In this document: positions 22,820 through 32,700 of the stretch, piece by piece
How the letters are laid out: every line of letters starts with the position of its first letter
Position numbering within the stretch: the first letter of the stretch is position 1
Origin: CAYPTB01 sp964413535
GTDB lineage: Bacteria > Planctomycetota > UBA1135 > GCA-002686595
Assembly: GCA_964413535.1 (NCBI GenBank)
Contig: CAYPTB010000064.1
Coordinates: forward strand, 1 to 44,734
DNA: 44,734 bases
Direction: 5' to 3'
The notes under the pieces: generated by a model
Database searches by the model: none
What the model saw: the letters and a program-made list of their open reading frames with translations, nothing else
Told to the model about the DNA's origin: nothing
Program-made: the position numbers and the translations under genes

Positions 22820-23575
22820 ATGAGCGTCCGTCTCACACCCGCCGTTCTAGAGGAGCTGCGCCGCGCGGAAGTGCGCGCGTCGCCCGCCCTGCGTGTCCTG
22901 CGCCGCTTCGGTTCGCCGCTCTTGCTGCTCGCGTTGGTGGCCTGCCGCTCCCCCGGGAAGCCTCTCACGGACCTCGTGGGCGCGATCAACTCGACGCTGG
23001 AGTCGAGCGCCGTGACGCTCGGGGTGGGCGACCAGATCGAGGTGAGCTTCCCCTACTCGCCGAGCTGGAACCAGGAGATCGAGATCACCAAGGACGGCAG
23101 CGCCGTCTTCCTGGCGATCGGTCGCCTGGTCATCGCCGGGATGACGCCCGACAAACTCAATCAGATCCTGACTGAGGCCTACGCGACGCTCTTCGAGGGC
23201 GAGGTCAACGTCGCGGTCAAGGCTCTCGGCGCGCGGAACGTCTACGTGATGGGGGAGGTGCTCGAACCGGGCGAATTCGTGCTCGAGCCCGCCGGCCGCT
23301 TGACCCTCGTCGAAGCGTTGGCGCGCGCCGGCGGTCCGCGCAAGGAGAGCGCGAGCCTCGCGACGCTCGTGCTCATCCGCTGGAGCGCCACCACCCAGAA
23401 GCAGCTCGCGTGGAAGATCGACGCCCGGCCCGAGCAGTGGACGGGCGCGGTGCCGCTGTACCTGCAGCCCTACGACCTCGTCTTCGTGCCGAACACCCAG
23501 GTCGACGACGTCGCGATCTGGGTCGACAACCACATCCGCCGGATGATCCCCTTCCCTTCGCTCTACCCGTACTGA
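22820..23575 (+). CDS. Polysaccharide export lipoprotein (Wza-like)
   Basis: A 251-residue periplasmic/outer-membrane protein. A lipoprotein signal is visible (SPLLLLALVAC, lipobox LVAC with Cys at about residue 37). The Poly_export domain starts VTLGVGDQIEVSF and continues EIEITKDGSAVF and LTEAYATLF. One SLBB-type repeat follows (NVYVMGEVLEPGEFVL, LTLVEALARAGG). The C-terminal part is short, without the amphipathic transmembrane helix seen in Wza of E. coli, although MIPFPSLYPY ends the protein. It should form the export channel for the polysaccharide. The start ATG at 22820 is preferred over an upstream in-frame ATG at 22718, because the intervening residues do not fit a signal peptide. Confidence 0.9.
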   Translation: MSVRLTPAVLEELRRAEVRASPALRVLRRFGSPLLLLALVACRSPGKPLTDLVGAINSTLESSAVTLGVGDQIEVSFPYSPSWNQEIEITKDGSAVFLAIGRLVIAGMTPDKLNQILTEAYATLFEGEVNVAVKALGARNVYVMGEVLEPGEFVLEPAGRLTLVEALARAGGPRKESASLATLVLIRWSATTQKQLAWKIDARPEQWTGAVPLYLQPYDLVFVPNTQVDDVAIWVDNHIRRMIPFPSLYPY

Positions 23576-23620
23576 TGACCCGCCGTGCGTGAACCGACCC
23601 CCGAGAGCCGTGAGGCAGCC

Positions 23621-25336
23621 ATGAACGAAGCCCTGGAGGCGTTCGTTGCTGCCGAGCGGAGTGGCGACCGCCACGAGCCGGACTTGCGCGTCCTGCTCGT
23701 GCGCGGAGTGACGCGCTCGTTCGGCTGGTTCTGCCTCCTGGTCGCGCTCGGTGCGGGCGCCGGGATCGTCGTCGGCCTGGTCCGACCCGACACCTTCGTC
23801 TCGAAAGCGAAGCTGCTCCTGCGCGTGGGGGCTCGGGAGCAGCTCACCGCCGAATCCATGTTCGGCCTCCAAGAAGGGCAGCGCACTCCCCCGCCCACGG
23901 TGGTCGACGAGCTGGAGATGCTCTCCGACGTGAACGTCTTCGAGAGCGTGGCGCGCGAGATCGGTCCGCGCGAGATCCTCCGACCCGCCGATCCGGGGCG
24001 CGACGACGGACCGCTCACGCCCTTGCCCGTCCGACTGCTGCACCGGATCCAGGCGGTTGGCATCGACTGGATGACGCCGGAGCACGAATGCACGAGCGAG
24101 GACTGCGCGGAATGCCTGCGCTCCGCCACCAAAGTGCTGATCGAGAACACGGACGTCACGAACGAGCCCGGCTCGAACGTGATCCACGTCGCCCACGCTT
24201 CGACCTCGCCTGAGAGAGCGCGCGCGGTCGCCGTGGCGCTGACGGATGCATTCATCGAGCGACACAGGGAACAGTTCTCGGTGCAGTCGCTGGTGGAGAA
24301 GAACCGGAGCAAGGTCGAGGAGGCCAAACGGGCGCGAGACGCGGCCGACGCGCTCTATCTCCAAGACTTGAACCAGGTCGGGTACATCGACCTCGCAGCG
24401 CAGGGACCGGCGCTCCAGGTCGAGATCGGCGAGCTCGAGGGTGAACTGTTCGCGGCGCGGATGCGGCGCGAGGAGATCTCCCGGCAGCGCACGTCGTTGT
24501 CGGAACGGTTGACCGGCATCCCGCCGGAGATCGAGGTCCTCCAGCCCCCCGAGATGGTCCCGAACGAGGAGTACGAGACCCAGCTCGATGTCAAGCGCAG
24601 CTTGTTGGCGCAGAAGTACAGCGTGCCCCTGGAGATTCGGGCCAAAGAGGAGATCCGGCTGCGCGAGCGCGAGCTGGACGTGATGATCGCGAAGATCGAC
24701 GAGAAGCTCGCTCAGACGCCGCGGACGGTCGCACACACGTCGAAGATGGGCGCGCGAGCGCCGCTCGCGGTCGCGCAGACGCGGGAGAGACGCGACATCG
24801 CCCTGATGCTCCGACTCGACGACCTGGACTTCGAGGACCAGGGCCTGGCCGTACGCGTCGAGCTCCTGGGCGATCGGCTGGCCGAGCGGCGAACCCACGC
24901 GGAAGAGGTGCGCAAGAAGGGACTGGTGGCGGCGTTGCGCCGCAAGGATCTGGCCTCGGCCCGCGAAGAGGAAGAGAACCGCTACCAACACCTACTGGAG
25001 CGCTTCTCCATGCTCGAGTCGCTGGAGAGCATCGATCTGAACGAGGAAGCCAACCTCAGCGTGTTGCAGATGCCCACGCTGGACCTCGAGAAGGTCGGAC
25101 CCAAGCGGCTCTCGCTCTTCCTGAAGGGCCTGATCGCCGGACTGCTCGCGGGAGCCGGCTTCGCCGTCCTGCGTCAGGGCTTCGATCGGAAGCTGCGCGA
25201 CCCGGAAGCATTCGAGCGCTCCCGCGGCCTGCCCATCCTGGGAGTCGTCCCCGAACTCCATTCGCTGCGCGTCCCGTACGAGAGCGCGCCGGGGCTCGGG
25301 CGTTCGTCCGCCCGTCACGCCGGGAGGTGGAACTGA
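23621..25336 (+). CDS. Wzz/Wzc-type chain-length determinant protein
   Basis: A 571-residue inner-membrane protein. The N-terminal transmembrane helix (about 36-55, WFCLLVALGAGAGIVVGLV) is followed by a Wzz-type opening (FVSKAKLLLRVG). A long periplasmic region is largely coiled coil (about 220-300 and 370-480). The second transmembrane helix (about 500-522, LFLKGLIAGLLAGAGFAVL) leads into a short cytosolic tail with FERSRGLPILGVVP. It controls chain length and couples polymerase to the export channel. A cysteine cluster (ECTSEDCAECL, about 165) is unusual. ATG at 23621 has GAGG upstream; a GTG at 23585 would add 12 residues. It lies in one operon with the export protein and with the BY-kinase-like gene, whose ATG begins two bases after this stop. 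Confidence 0.88.
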   Translation: MNEALEAFVAAERSGDRHEPDLRVLLVRGVTRSFGWFCLLVALGAGAGIVVGLVRPDTFVSKAKLLLRVGAREQLTAESMFGLQEGQRTPPPTVVDELEMLSDVNVFESVAREIGPREILRPADPGRDDGPLTPLPVRLLHRIQAVGIDWMTPEHECTSEDCAECLRSATKVLIENTDVTNEPGSNVIHVAHASTSPERARAVAVALTDAFIERHREQFSVQSLVEKNRSKVEEAKRARDAADALYLQDLNQVGYIDLAAQGPALQVEIGELEGELFAARMRREEISRQRTSLSERLTGIPPEIEVLQPPEMVPNEEYETQLDVKRSLLAQKYSVPLEIRAKEEIRLRERELDVMIAKIDEKLAQTPRTVAHTSKMGARAPLAVAQTRERRDIALMLRLDDLDFEDQGLAVRVELLGDRLAERRTHAEEVRKKGLVAALRRKDLASAREEEENRYQHLLERFSMLESLESIDLNEEANLSVLQMPTLDLEKVGPKRLSLFLKGLIAGLLAGAGFAVLRQGFDRKLRDPEAFERSRGLPILGVVPELHSLRVPYESAPGLGRSSARHAGRWN

Positions 25337-25338
25337 CC

Positions 25339-26430
25339 ATGGCCGCCCCGACCTTGCGAATGCTCGAGGAGCTGCCGGGGATCGCCGACATCGTCTGGGG
25401 CACTTGCGCGCGCTTCGACGGTTGGCCCGATCCGGTGCGGTTGATGGTCGTTTCCGCCGAGCCGCGCGCCGGCACCTCCGTGATGGCCGCAGCGACGGCC
25501 ATGGGTCTCGTCCGGCACCTGCGCGTGCCGGTGTGTCTGGTCGAGGCCAACGTCGCGCGTCCCGCCATCTCGCGCTATCTCGGCCTCGCTGCGGCGGGCC
25601 TGAGCGACGTCTTGGATGGACGCGCGGAGCTGGACGACTGCGTCCAGGAGTCGCGCGATTGTCCGAACCTGCACGTGCTCCCCGCCGGTACGGCTCGAGC
25701 TCCGGTGGCCGGCGAGTTCACGACCGAGAAGATGTGGTCGATCCTGCAGAGTGTCGGCGAACGCTGCCGCTACCTGGTCATCGACGCTCCGCCGGTGTTG
25801 GATCACATCGAGTCGCGTCTCTTGCTGCAGCAGGTCGACGGCGCGCTGCTGGTCGTGCGCGCGCGAAAGACCAGCGTCGAGGACGCGAAGCGTGCTCATC
25901 GGATCCTGCTCGAGGCCGGCACCCCGGTGGTCGGCTCGATCTTCAACGCCTATCGGCCGGAGCATTCCTTCCGCCGCGGAGGGCGCGAAAGCCTCCCTTC
26001 GCCGGTCACGCCCGCGCGCGAGCGCGAGGACGGTGAGCTCGATCTGCCGAACCTTCCGCTCGAGACTCGACCGGTGTTCGGCGCTCAGATCACGAGCGCT
26101 GATCTCGAAACCCTCACCGACGGCTTGGTCCCGAGCGCGAGCGAGCCCATGGCCGTCGCTTCGCCCGCCGGCTCGGAGGAAGCGCATCGCCGCCAAGTCG
26201 ACCTCCTCGAGCGGCGCATCGCCAAGTTGACCAAGCTCTTGAGGCAGAGCGAAGAGAACCTGCGGCGCATGGCCGCGCTCAAGAACATCGATCCCGGAAT
26301 CGCCTCGATGTACCGAGGTATCCAAGGACTTTCGCCAGGAGAAGACGCGTGGGCTTTCAAGAAGCAGCTGATGACAAAGATCTTCCAGGCCAATCTAGAA
26401 CTGAAGAACGCGGTCGCGCGGTCGTCCTAG
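25339..26430 (+). CDS. CpsD/CapB-family BY-kinase-like P-loop protein, degenerate Walker A
   Basis: A 363-residue protein. Residues ~30-215 follow the MinD/BY-kinase fold. The strand MVVSAEPRAGTSVMAA occupies the Walker A position, but the invariant GK[S/T] is replaced (AGTS, no Lys). The Walker A' motif LVEANVARP replaces the usual D-x-D, while Walker B YLVIDAPPVLD is intact, as is VDGALLVVRARKTS. No C-terminal tyrosine cluster is seen. Instead, about 275-363 form a coiled coil (RRIAKLTKLLRQSEENLRR) plus a conserved-looking tail (ASMYRGIQGLSPGEDAW, KIFQANLELKNAV). It probably no longer phosphorylates itself and may act as a structural adaptor of the Wzz-like partner. It lies immediately upstream of the MamK-like gene, on the same strand. 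Confidence 0.82.
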   Translation: MAAPTLRMLEELPGIADIVWGTCARFDGWPDPVRLMVVSAEPRAGTSVMAAATAMGLVRHLRVPVCLVEANVARPAISRYLGLAAAGLSDVLDGRAELDDCVQESRDCPNLHVLPAGTARAPVAGEFTTEKMWSILQSVGERCRYLVIDAPPVLDHIESRLLLQQVDGALLVVRARKTSVEDAKRAHRILLEAGTPVVGSIFNAYRPEHSFRRGGRESLPSPVTPAREREDGELDLPNLPLETRPVFGAQITSADLETLTDGLVPSASEPMAVASPAGSEEAHRRQVDLLERRIAKLTKLLRQSEENLRRMAALKNIDPGIASMYRGIQGLSPGEDAWAFKKQLMTKIFQANLELKNAVARSS

Positions 26431-26498
26431 GCCCTGGTGGACAGCCGGCTCCCGAGCACGGTGGACGCAGCGAACGCGCACAGCCGAGGCAAACAACC

Positions 26499-27629
26499 AT
26501 GATCACGGATCCGACCCAACAGCGTGCACGCAAGAGCCCCGAGTCCCGCGCCAAGGTCGCGGACCAGTCCCCGAACGGTAGCGTCCGCGAAGGCGACGGG
26601 AGCCAAGGCGTCCTGTACCTCGGCATCGACTTGGGCACGTCCCGTACGTCGGTGTCCGCCTCCAACGGCGTGCGGGAGTCGCTGGCGTCCTACGTCGGTT
26701 ATCCCAAGGACGTCGTCAGCAAGAAGTTGCTCAAGAAGGAAGTCCTGTTCGGGGACGAAGCCATCGACAAGCGCCTGTCGTTGAATCTCTACCGGCCGCT
26801 CGGGGCAGGCGTGATCAAGGGCAGCGACGGCAAGGGTGACGACTCCGTGGCGAACATGCGCGCGGCGCAGGACCTGATCACGGAGATCATCCGCCGCGCG
26901 CAACCGCGCAAGGACGAACTCATCTATGCAGTCATCGGAGCGCCGGCGCAGGCCTCGATCAAGAACAAGGAGGCGATCCTCAAAGCGGCGCGCGAATCCG
27001 TCGACTCGGTGATGCTGTGCAGCGAGCCCTTCTCCGTCGCCTACGGTCTGGACTGGCTCGAGGACGTCCTCGTGATCGACATCGGCGCCGGCACCACCGA
27101 CCTGTGCCGCATGCACGGCACGATGCCCGAAGAATCCGACCAGATCACCCTCCACTTCGCGGGCGACTACGTGGACCAACAGCTCATGGAGCTGTTGCAG
27201 AAGTCCTGTGCCGGTGCGCAGTTCACGATCCAGATGATCAAGTCCATGAAGGAGAAGTACTCCAACGTCTCCGGGGCCAAGAACGAGGTCGTGGTGCAGC
27301 TCCCGGTGAACGGCAAACCCACGCGCTTCGACGTCACGGAAGACATGCGCACGGCTTGCACCTCGATCATCCCGCCCATCGTCGAGGGCCTGGGCAAGCT
27401 CATCGCCACCTTCGACCCCGAGTTCCAGGAGCGGCTGAAGAACCGCGTGCTGTTGGCCGGGGGCGGCAGTCAGATCAAAGGACTCGACATGGCGATCGAG
27501 GCCGAGATGCACGAGAGTCTCGGGGGCGGGCGCGTGCTGCGCATCGAAGAGCCCGTGTACGGCGGCGCGAACGGCGCGCTCAAGATCGCGCACGACATGC
27601 CCGCCGAGTACTGGGAACAGCTCAAGTGA
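26499..27629 (+). CDS. MamK-like bacterial actin
   Basis: A 376-residue actin-superfamily ATPase. Phosphate 1 motif: LYLGIDLGTSRTS (39-51). The MamK-type block SYVGYPKDVVSKKLL follows directly, then FGDEAIDKR, LIYAVIGAPAQAS (about 141-153), SEPFSVAYGLD (175-185), phosphate 2 VIDIGAGTTDLC (192-203), AGDYVDQQL, and the adenosine motif LLAGGGSQIKGLD (318-330). It ends PAEYWEQL, matching the MamK C-terminus. This is closer in motif order and wording to magnetosome MamK than to MreB or ParM. The first ~36 residues are a polar extension. GAGG lies 9 bp before the ATG. No other magnetosome gene is visible; the neighbours are polysaccharide export genes, so it probably organises the export machinery or a membrane compartment. 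It converges with the GT26 gene 18 bp downstream. Confidence 0.9.
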   Translation: MITDPTQQRARKSPESRAKVADQSPNGSVREGDGSQGVLYLGIDLGTSRTSVSASNGVRESLASYVGYPKDVVSKKLLKKEVLFGDEAIDKRLSLNLYRPLGAGVIKGSDGKGDDSVANMRAAQDLITEIIRRAQPRKDELIYAVIGAPAQASIKNKEAILKAARESVDSVMLCSEPFSVAYGLDWLEDVLVIDIGAGTTDLCRMHGTMPEESDQITLHFAGDYVDQQLMELLQKSCAGAQFTIQMIKSMKEKYSNVSGAKNEVVVQLPVNGKPTRFDVTEDMRTACTSIIPPIVEGLGKLIATFDPEFQERLKNRVLLAGGGSQIKGLDMAIEAEMHESLGGGRVLRIEEPVYGGANGALKIAHDMPAEYWEQLK

Positions 27630-27647
27630 CGCTGGTGCGGCGGCGGG

Positions 27648-28454
27648 TCAGTGCGCGCGGTCCTGCGCCGATCTCGAGCGCAGGCCGCGCACCGCCGAGC
27701 GCGTGAACAGCGCGAGGGCGAACGGCAATCCGTCGACGAGGTAACGTCCGGCGAGCCGGCGCGGCTCTTGCACCAGACGGTGCAGCCATTCCAGACCGAT
27801 TCGCCGCAGCCAGACGGGAGCGCGCTTCACCCTGCCGGCGACGAAGCTGAAGCTGATGCCGACGCCCATCCACCAAGCGGCGGGCAAGCCCGGACGCAGG
27901 CGCTCGATCAACGCTTCCTGTTTGGGCACTCCCAGGGCGACGAAAACGATGTCCGGTCGTGCGGCCGCGAGCTCCTCGGCGATCGCCTCCACGCGTTCCG
28001 GTTCGTTCTCGAAACCGGGTTCGGGACACAGGGTGCCCGCGATGCGCAGACCTGCGAAGCGGGACGCGAGCTCGAGCGCCGCGGCATCCGCGGTTCCCGG
28101 GTCTCCGCCCAACAGGAACAGCGACAGCCCGCGCTCGGCTGCCGCGCGCGAGAGGCTCCAGATCAGATCGGATCCCGCAACACGTCCGGGGAGCGGCGTC
28201 TTCTGCAGGCGGCAAGCCCACACCAGGGGCATTCCGTCCGCGAGCGCCAAGTCGGCGCGACCGTAGCGCTCCCGGAGGAGCCGATCACGCCGCATCCTGC
28301 GCAGTTGGTCGAGGTTCGGCGTGACGATCCAGCCTCCGCGTCCGGCGTCGAAGGCGGCGAGGACGCGCGCGACGCATTGGAGCTCGTCGAGGGCGTGCAG
28401 GCGCACGCCCTCGAGATCGATCTCGGGCGGAGGTTCGGCCGGGAGCGCCATCAT
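27648..28454 (-). CDS. WecG/TagA/CpsF-family glycosyltransferase (GT26)
   Basis: A 268-residue GT26 enzyme. Family motifs: VTPNLDQLRRMR, ADLALADGMPLVWA with the catalytic Asp, GSDLIWSL, LFLLGGDPGTADAAA, IVFVALGVPKQE, and the C-terminal GVGISFSFVAGRVKRAP and RLVQEPRRLAGRYL, which associates with the membrane. WecG and TagA add N-acetylmannosaminuronate or N-acetylmannosamine as the second sugar of a lipid-linked chain; a similar second-step role fits here. The start overlaps the stop of the GT2 gene upstream (ATGA). Confidence 0.93.
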   Translation of the reverse strand: MMALPAEPPPEIDLEGVRLHALDELQCVARVLAAFDAGRGGWIVTPNLDQLRRMRRDRLLRERYGRADLALADGMPLVWACRLQKTPLPGRVAGSDLIWSLSRAAAERGLSLFLLGGDPGTADAAALELASRFAGLRIAGTLCPEPGFENEPERVEAIAEELAAARPDIVFVALGVPKQEALIERLRPGLPAAWWMGVGISFSFVAGRVKRAPVWLRRIGLEWLHRLVQEPRRLAGRYLVDGLPFALALFTRSAVRGLRSRSAQDRAH

Positions 28455-29368
28455 CGGGCGACCGCCCGCGCCGTCTCCATCCGTTGCGTCGCGCGCCGCT
28501 TGCCGAGGAACAGGGATTCGCGCTGGAAGCGGCGCAGGGCGGCCCGGAAATCCAGGTCGGGATAGCGCGGGACGCGCTTCAGCATGCTCGCGACGTAGCC
28601 GAGCCACATCGCGAGACCGCCCGTGAAGAGCGGCGGCCGAACGCTGCGCCGTAGCGCGCTCGCGGTCATGTACAGGAGGCCCGTCCCCATGAACCATTGC
28701 CCGGTTCCGTGGCGCCAACGCCCCGTCCACAGTCCTCCCTGGCTGGAGCCCATGGCGCGTAGGTGCAGGAAGCGCAGCTTTGGATCGTCGCTGCTGCGCG
28801 CCGACCAGCCGAGCATCCGGCAGCGGTGGCAGTCGATCCCGTCCCACATGACCTGGTGCACGAAACCGCCGATCTCGCGGAAGCACTCGGTGCGGTAGAA
28901 CTTCGTCATTCCCGCCGACATCTCGTCGCCCACGAGCTCGCCGACGAGTCGGCCGTCCGGCTCCCGAGAGTAGGGCTTGCCGCTGCACGTGCCGAGCCGC
29001 GGCTCGAGCTCCATGCGCCGGACCAGCTCCTCGAAGTACGTCGGAGGGAGCTCCAGGTCGAGGTCGAGCTTGCACAGGTAATCGAAGGCGCTCGGGTCGA
29101 CGGCGTCGTATCCGGCGTAGAAGGCCTCGACGACGCCCGGTCCCACGCTGCGCCGCCCGCGGTCCTCGCGCCGGACGACGCGCAGGTAAGGAAGCTCCTG
29201 CGCGTACTCCGCGAGGATCGCTGGCGTCGCGTCCGTGGATCCGTCGTCGACGACGACCCACAGGTCCGGCGGCAACGTTTGCAGCCTCACGCTCTCCAGC
29301 GTCCTGCGCATGAACGCCGCCTCGTCTCGACACGGGCTGATGAGTAGGTAACTGGGACGCCCCTTCAT
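28451..29368 (-). CDS. Glycosyltransferase family 2
   Basis: A 305-residue GT-A enzyme starting MKGRPSYLLISPCRDEAAFM with a GGAGAG ribosome-binding site; an earlier in-frame start at 29410 lacks one. Motifs: LWVVVDDGSTDATP, the metal motif KLDLDLELP, CSGKPYSREPDG and FVHQVMWDGIDCHRCRMLG. The C-terminal part has aromatic/hydrophobic stretches (GLAMWLGYVASML) that may touch the membrane. It should transfer one sugar of the repeat unit. It forms a two-gene unit with the GT26 gene and diverges from the NRPS gene across a 417-bp gap. Confidence 0.88.
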   Translation of the reverse strand: MKGRPSYLLISPCRDEAAFMRRTLESVRLQTLPPDLWVVVDDGSTDATPAILAEYAQELPYLRVVRREDRGRRSVGPGVVEAFYAGYDAVDPSAFDYLCKLDLDLELPPTYFEELVRRMELEPRLGTCSGKPYSREPDGRLVGELVGDEMSAGMTKFYRTECFREIGGFVHQVMWDGIDCHRCRMLGWSARSSDDPKLRFLHLRAMGSSQGGLWTGRWRHGTGQWFMGTGLLYMTASALRRSVRPPLFTGGLAMWLGYVASMLKRVPRYPDLDFRAALRRFQRESLFLGKRRATQRMETARAVAR

Positions 29369-29785
29369 TCGCTCTCCGCGGATCTCGTCCGGATCGCCGT
29401 GCGATCGCACCCTCCCGGCAATCGGCAGGCCGACACGGACTCTCTCTAACTGTCCGCGAGCGAAATTCCAGACCTCGGCGCGCCTTCACGTCCTCGACGT
29501 CGCGGAAAATCGAGCGCGCCGATTGCGTGCCGAGCTCGACTGCGTGCATCCCGCGCTGCGACTACCGATATCCGCCGATTGCCTCGAGCGTCGCCAACGA
29601 GCACATTCAAGCTCGTGTATTCGTGCAACAGGACTTCTCGCGGCGCGCGTCGTGGATGTCGTTCGATGAGCCGACTTCCGGCATAGATCAGCAAGAAGGG
29701 AGCGCTTGCAGCATGTTCGGTCTGCCCGCTTGGAGCGCCGGCTGGAGGCGCGTGGGGAGGGGAGCGAGCTCTCCGGTCGAGTGAC
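29369..29785. other. Divergent intergenic region upstream of the NRPS-PKS genes
   Basis: A 417-bp stretch with no gene supported on either strand. Short frames at 29446-29934 (minus) and 29527-29784 (plus) have no domain, and the former mostly overlaps the NRPS start. It should carry the promoters of the NRPS operon and of the GT2/GT26 pair. The only mild structure seen is GAGCAC...GCTCGTG near 29600. Only a distant ribosome-binding candidate (GGGGAGGGGAG, ~25 bases upstream) precedes the NRPS ATG. Confidence 0.4.
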
Positions 29786-32700
29786 ATGCACGCTCCCCGA
29801 TTCAGTTGCTGGTTGATCGGCGCCGATTCGCTCTTGATGGAGTGCGGCGACGTCCTGCGCCGCGACGGACACGAGATCCGCGGGGTCGTCACGTCGTCGA
29901 GCCGCATCGTCGATTGGGCGCACTCGCATCGCATCCCATCGGTCGACTCGGCCGGCGACTTCGGAGCGGAGCTCGCGGTCCAACCCTTCGACTACCTCTT
30001 CGCGATCACGCACCTGGCGTTCCTGCCCGACCGGATCCTGCGGCTGCCCGGACGGGTCGCGGTCAACTTCCACGACGGGCCCCTGCCGGACTACGCCGGA
30101 CTGAATGCTCCCGCCTGGGCGCTCTTGAACGGCGAGACGCGCTACGGAGTCACGTGGCACGTCATCACGCCTGCGATCGACGCAGGAGAGATCCTGAAGC
30201 AGAGGTTCTTCGCCGTCTCGCCGGACGAGACGGCCGTGAGCCTGAACACGAAGTGCTTCGAGGCCGGGATCGAATCCTTCGCCGAGTTGGTCGCGGAACT
30301 CGCCCACGAGACGCACCAGGGAGTGCCGCAGGATGCTCGTCGCCGGCGCGTCTTCGAGCGCTATCGCCGCCCGCCGGCGGCTTGCGCGATCGATTGGTCG
30401 CGGTCCGCGCAGGAGATCGAGGCTCTGGTCCGCGCGCTGGACTTCGGGCGCTACCCGAATCCCCTGGGCGTTCCGAAGATCCACCGCGGAGACGTCGTTC
30501 TAGCGGTCACGCGCGCGGCGAGAGTCGACTCGTCGGGGAACGGGATCGGCGCCGCTCGAGTTCCCGGGACCGTGCTCGCGGTCGACGACGAGTCCGTGCT
30601 CGTCGCGACCGGGGACGATCCGATCGCCCTGCTCGGCTTCTCGGATCTGCGCGGACGAACGCTGGAGCCGAGCGAAGCCTCGAGACGACTCGATCTCGTC
30701 GCCGGAGCAGCGCTCGATTCGCTGACGCCCGAGCGCGCGAAGCGGCTCACGGAACTGGATCAGCGCATCAGTCGGTCGGAGCGCTCCTGGGTGCGACGGC
30801 TGTCGGAGCTCGATCCGATCACGCTTCCATTCCCGCTCGATCGCCCGGTCGATGGCGCCCGTGCGCGAACGGCCGAGCTGCGAGTCTCCGTCCCGAACGA
30901 GCTGTGCGACCGCTTTCCCGGCCATACGCTCCCCGAAGTGCTGCTCGCTGCGCTGTGCGGCTTCCTGGCGCGCCTCGCCCGTCGCCGCTCCTTCGACCTA
31001 GGCTACCGCGATCTCGCCCTGCAGCGGGAAGCCGCGGGATGGGAAGCGTGGATCGCCTCGCGCGTTCCGTTGCGCGTCGAAGTCGATCCGGAGGAGGACC
31101 TGACGTTCCTGCTCGAGCGTTCGTCGGCCGAGATTTCCGACGTGCACCGGCGCGGACCTTGGTCGTGGGATGCGATCGCGCGCCATCCCGAGTTGCGCGG
31201 CTTGCGCGAGCGCGAGGAGAAGGGGGAGAGTCGAGTGCTCCCCGTGTGCTTCGAGTGCCGGGAGGACTTCGGGGCGTTGGCGCTCCCTCCCGGCGCCGAG
31301 TGGATGCTCGAGGTCTCGAGCGCGGGCGAATGCCGCACGGTCTTCGACGCCAGCCGCCTCTCGGCCGTCCACGCGGAATCGATCCAGCGCGGCTTCTCCG
31401 AGCTGCTCGCGAGCCTGGCCTCTCATCCCGAGCTCCCGATCGGGGCGCATCCCATCGTCTGCGCGCGCGAGCGGGAGCGGCAGATCGAGGAATGGAATCG
31501 CACCGAGCTCCCGCATCGCCGCGATGTTTGCATCCACAGGCTGATCGAGGAGCAGGCGCGGAAGACGCCCCACGCCATCGCCGTCGTGTGCGAGGGGCAT
31601 TCGCTCACCTACGCGGAGCTCGACACGCGCGCCGATCTCCTCGCCGCCGAGCTCGCGAGTCTGGGCGTGCGGGCCGGGGACCTGATCGGGATCCACGTCG
31701 AGCGCTCCTTCGATCTCGTCGTCGCGATGCTCGGCACGCTCAAGGCGGGCGCAGCCTACCTGCCCCTCGATCCGCTCTTCCCGCCCGAGCGGCTCTCCTT
31801 CATGGTCGAGGACGCCAAGGTCGGCGTGATCGTGACTCAGGAGGGTCTGGCGAGCTCCCTTCCCCGGCACCGCGCGAAAGTCGTCCGGATCGATTCCGAC
31901 TGGCCGCGCATCGCCGCGCGCCGCCACGAGCGAGTCTCGGCAGCGGTGGGTCCGACCGACCTCGCCTACGTGATCTACACGTCGGGTTCGACGGGTCGCC
32001 CCAAGGGCGTGCTCGTCGAGCACCGCAACGTGGCGAGCTTCTTCGCCGCCATGGACCGGTGCGTCCCGCACGATCCTCCGGGGACATGGCTCGCCTTGAC
32101 GAGTCTGTCGTTCGACATCTCGGTCCTCGAGCTCCTCTGGACGTTGGCCCGCGGGTTCAAGGTGGTCTTGTCCTCCGGACAAGAGCGCGCGCCGAGCCGC
32201 GCGACTCCCGCGACGCGTCGCACCGAGTTCAGCCTGTTCTACTTCTCGAGCGACGAGGGCGACGATCGCGGCGATGTGTACCGGCTGCTGCTCGAGGGCG
32301 CGAAGTTCGCCGACGCGAACGGCTTCCGAGCCGTGTGGACGCCCGAGCGCCACTTCCACGCCTTCGGCGGCTCGTTCCCCAACCCGGCAGTGACGAGCGC
32401 GGCGATCGCCGCGATCACGCGCCGCGTGGAGATCCGAGCCGGCAGCGTCGTCATGCCCCTGCACCATCCCATTCGCGTCGCCGAGGAGTGGGCCGTCGTC
32501 GACAACCTCTCCGGCGGCCGCGTCGCCATCTCCTTCGCGTCGGGCTGGAAGCCGGACGATTTCGTCCTGGCTCCGCGCAATCACGAAGGCGCGAAGGACG
32601 TGATGTTCCGCGAGCTCGAAGTCGTGCGGCGCCTGTGGCGCGGCGAGAGCGTGGCCTTCCCCGGACCCGACGGAACGGCGGTGGAGGTCCGGACGCTCCC

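Noticed and set aside
22847..24991. 714-codon minus-strand frame across the export and chain-length genes
   Set aside because: Low-complexity shadow; the plus strand has a lipoprotein signal, Poly_export domain and Wzz-type helices.
29527..29784. 85-residue plus-strand frame before the NRPS
   Set aside because: No motif and Cys/Arg/Ser-scattered composition; more likely a non-coding promoter region.
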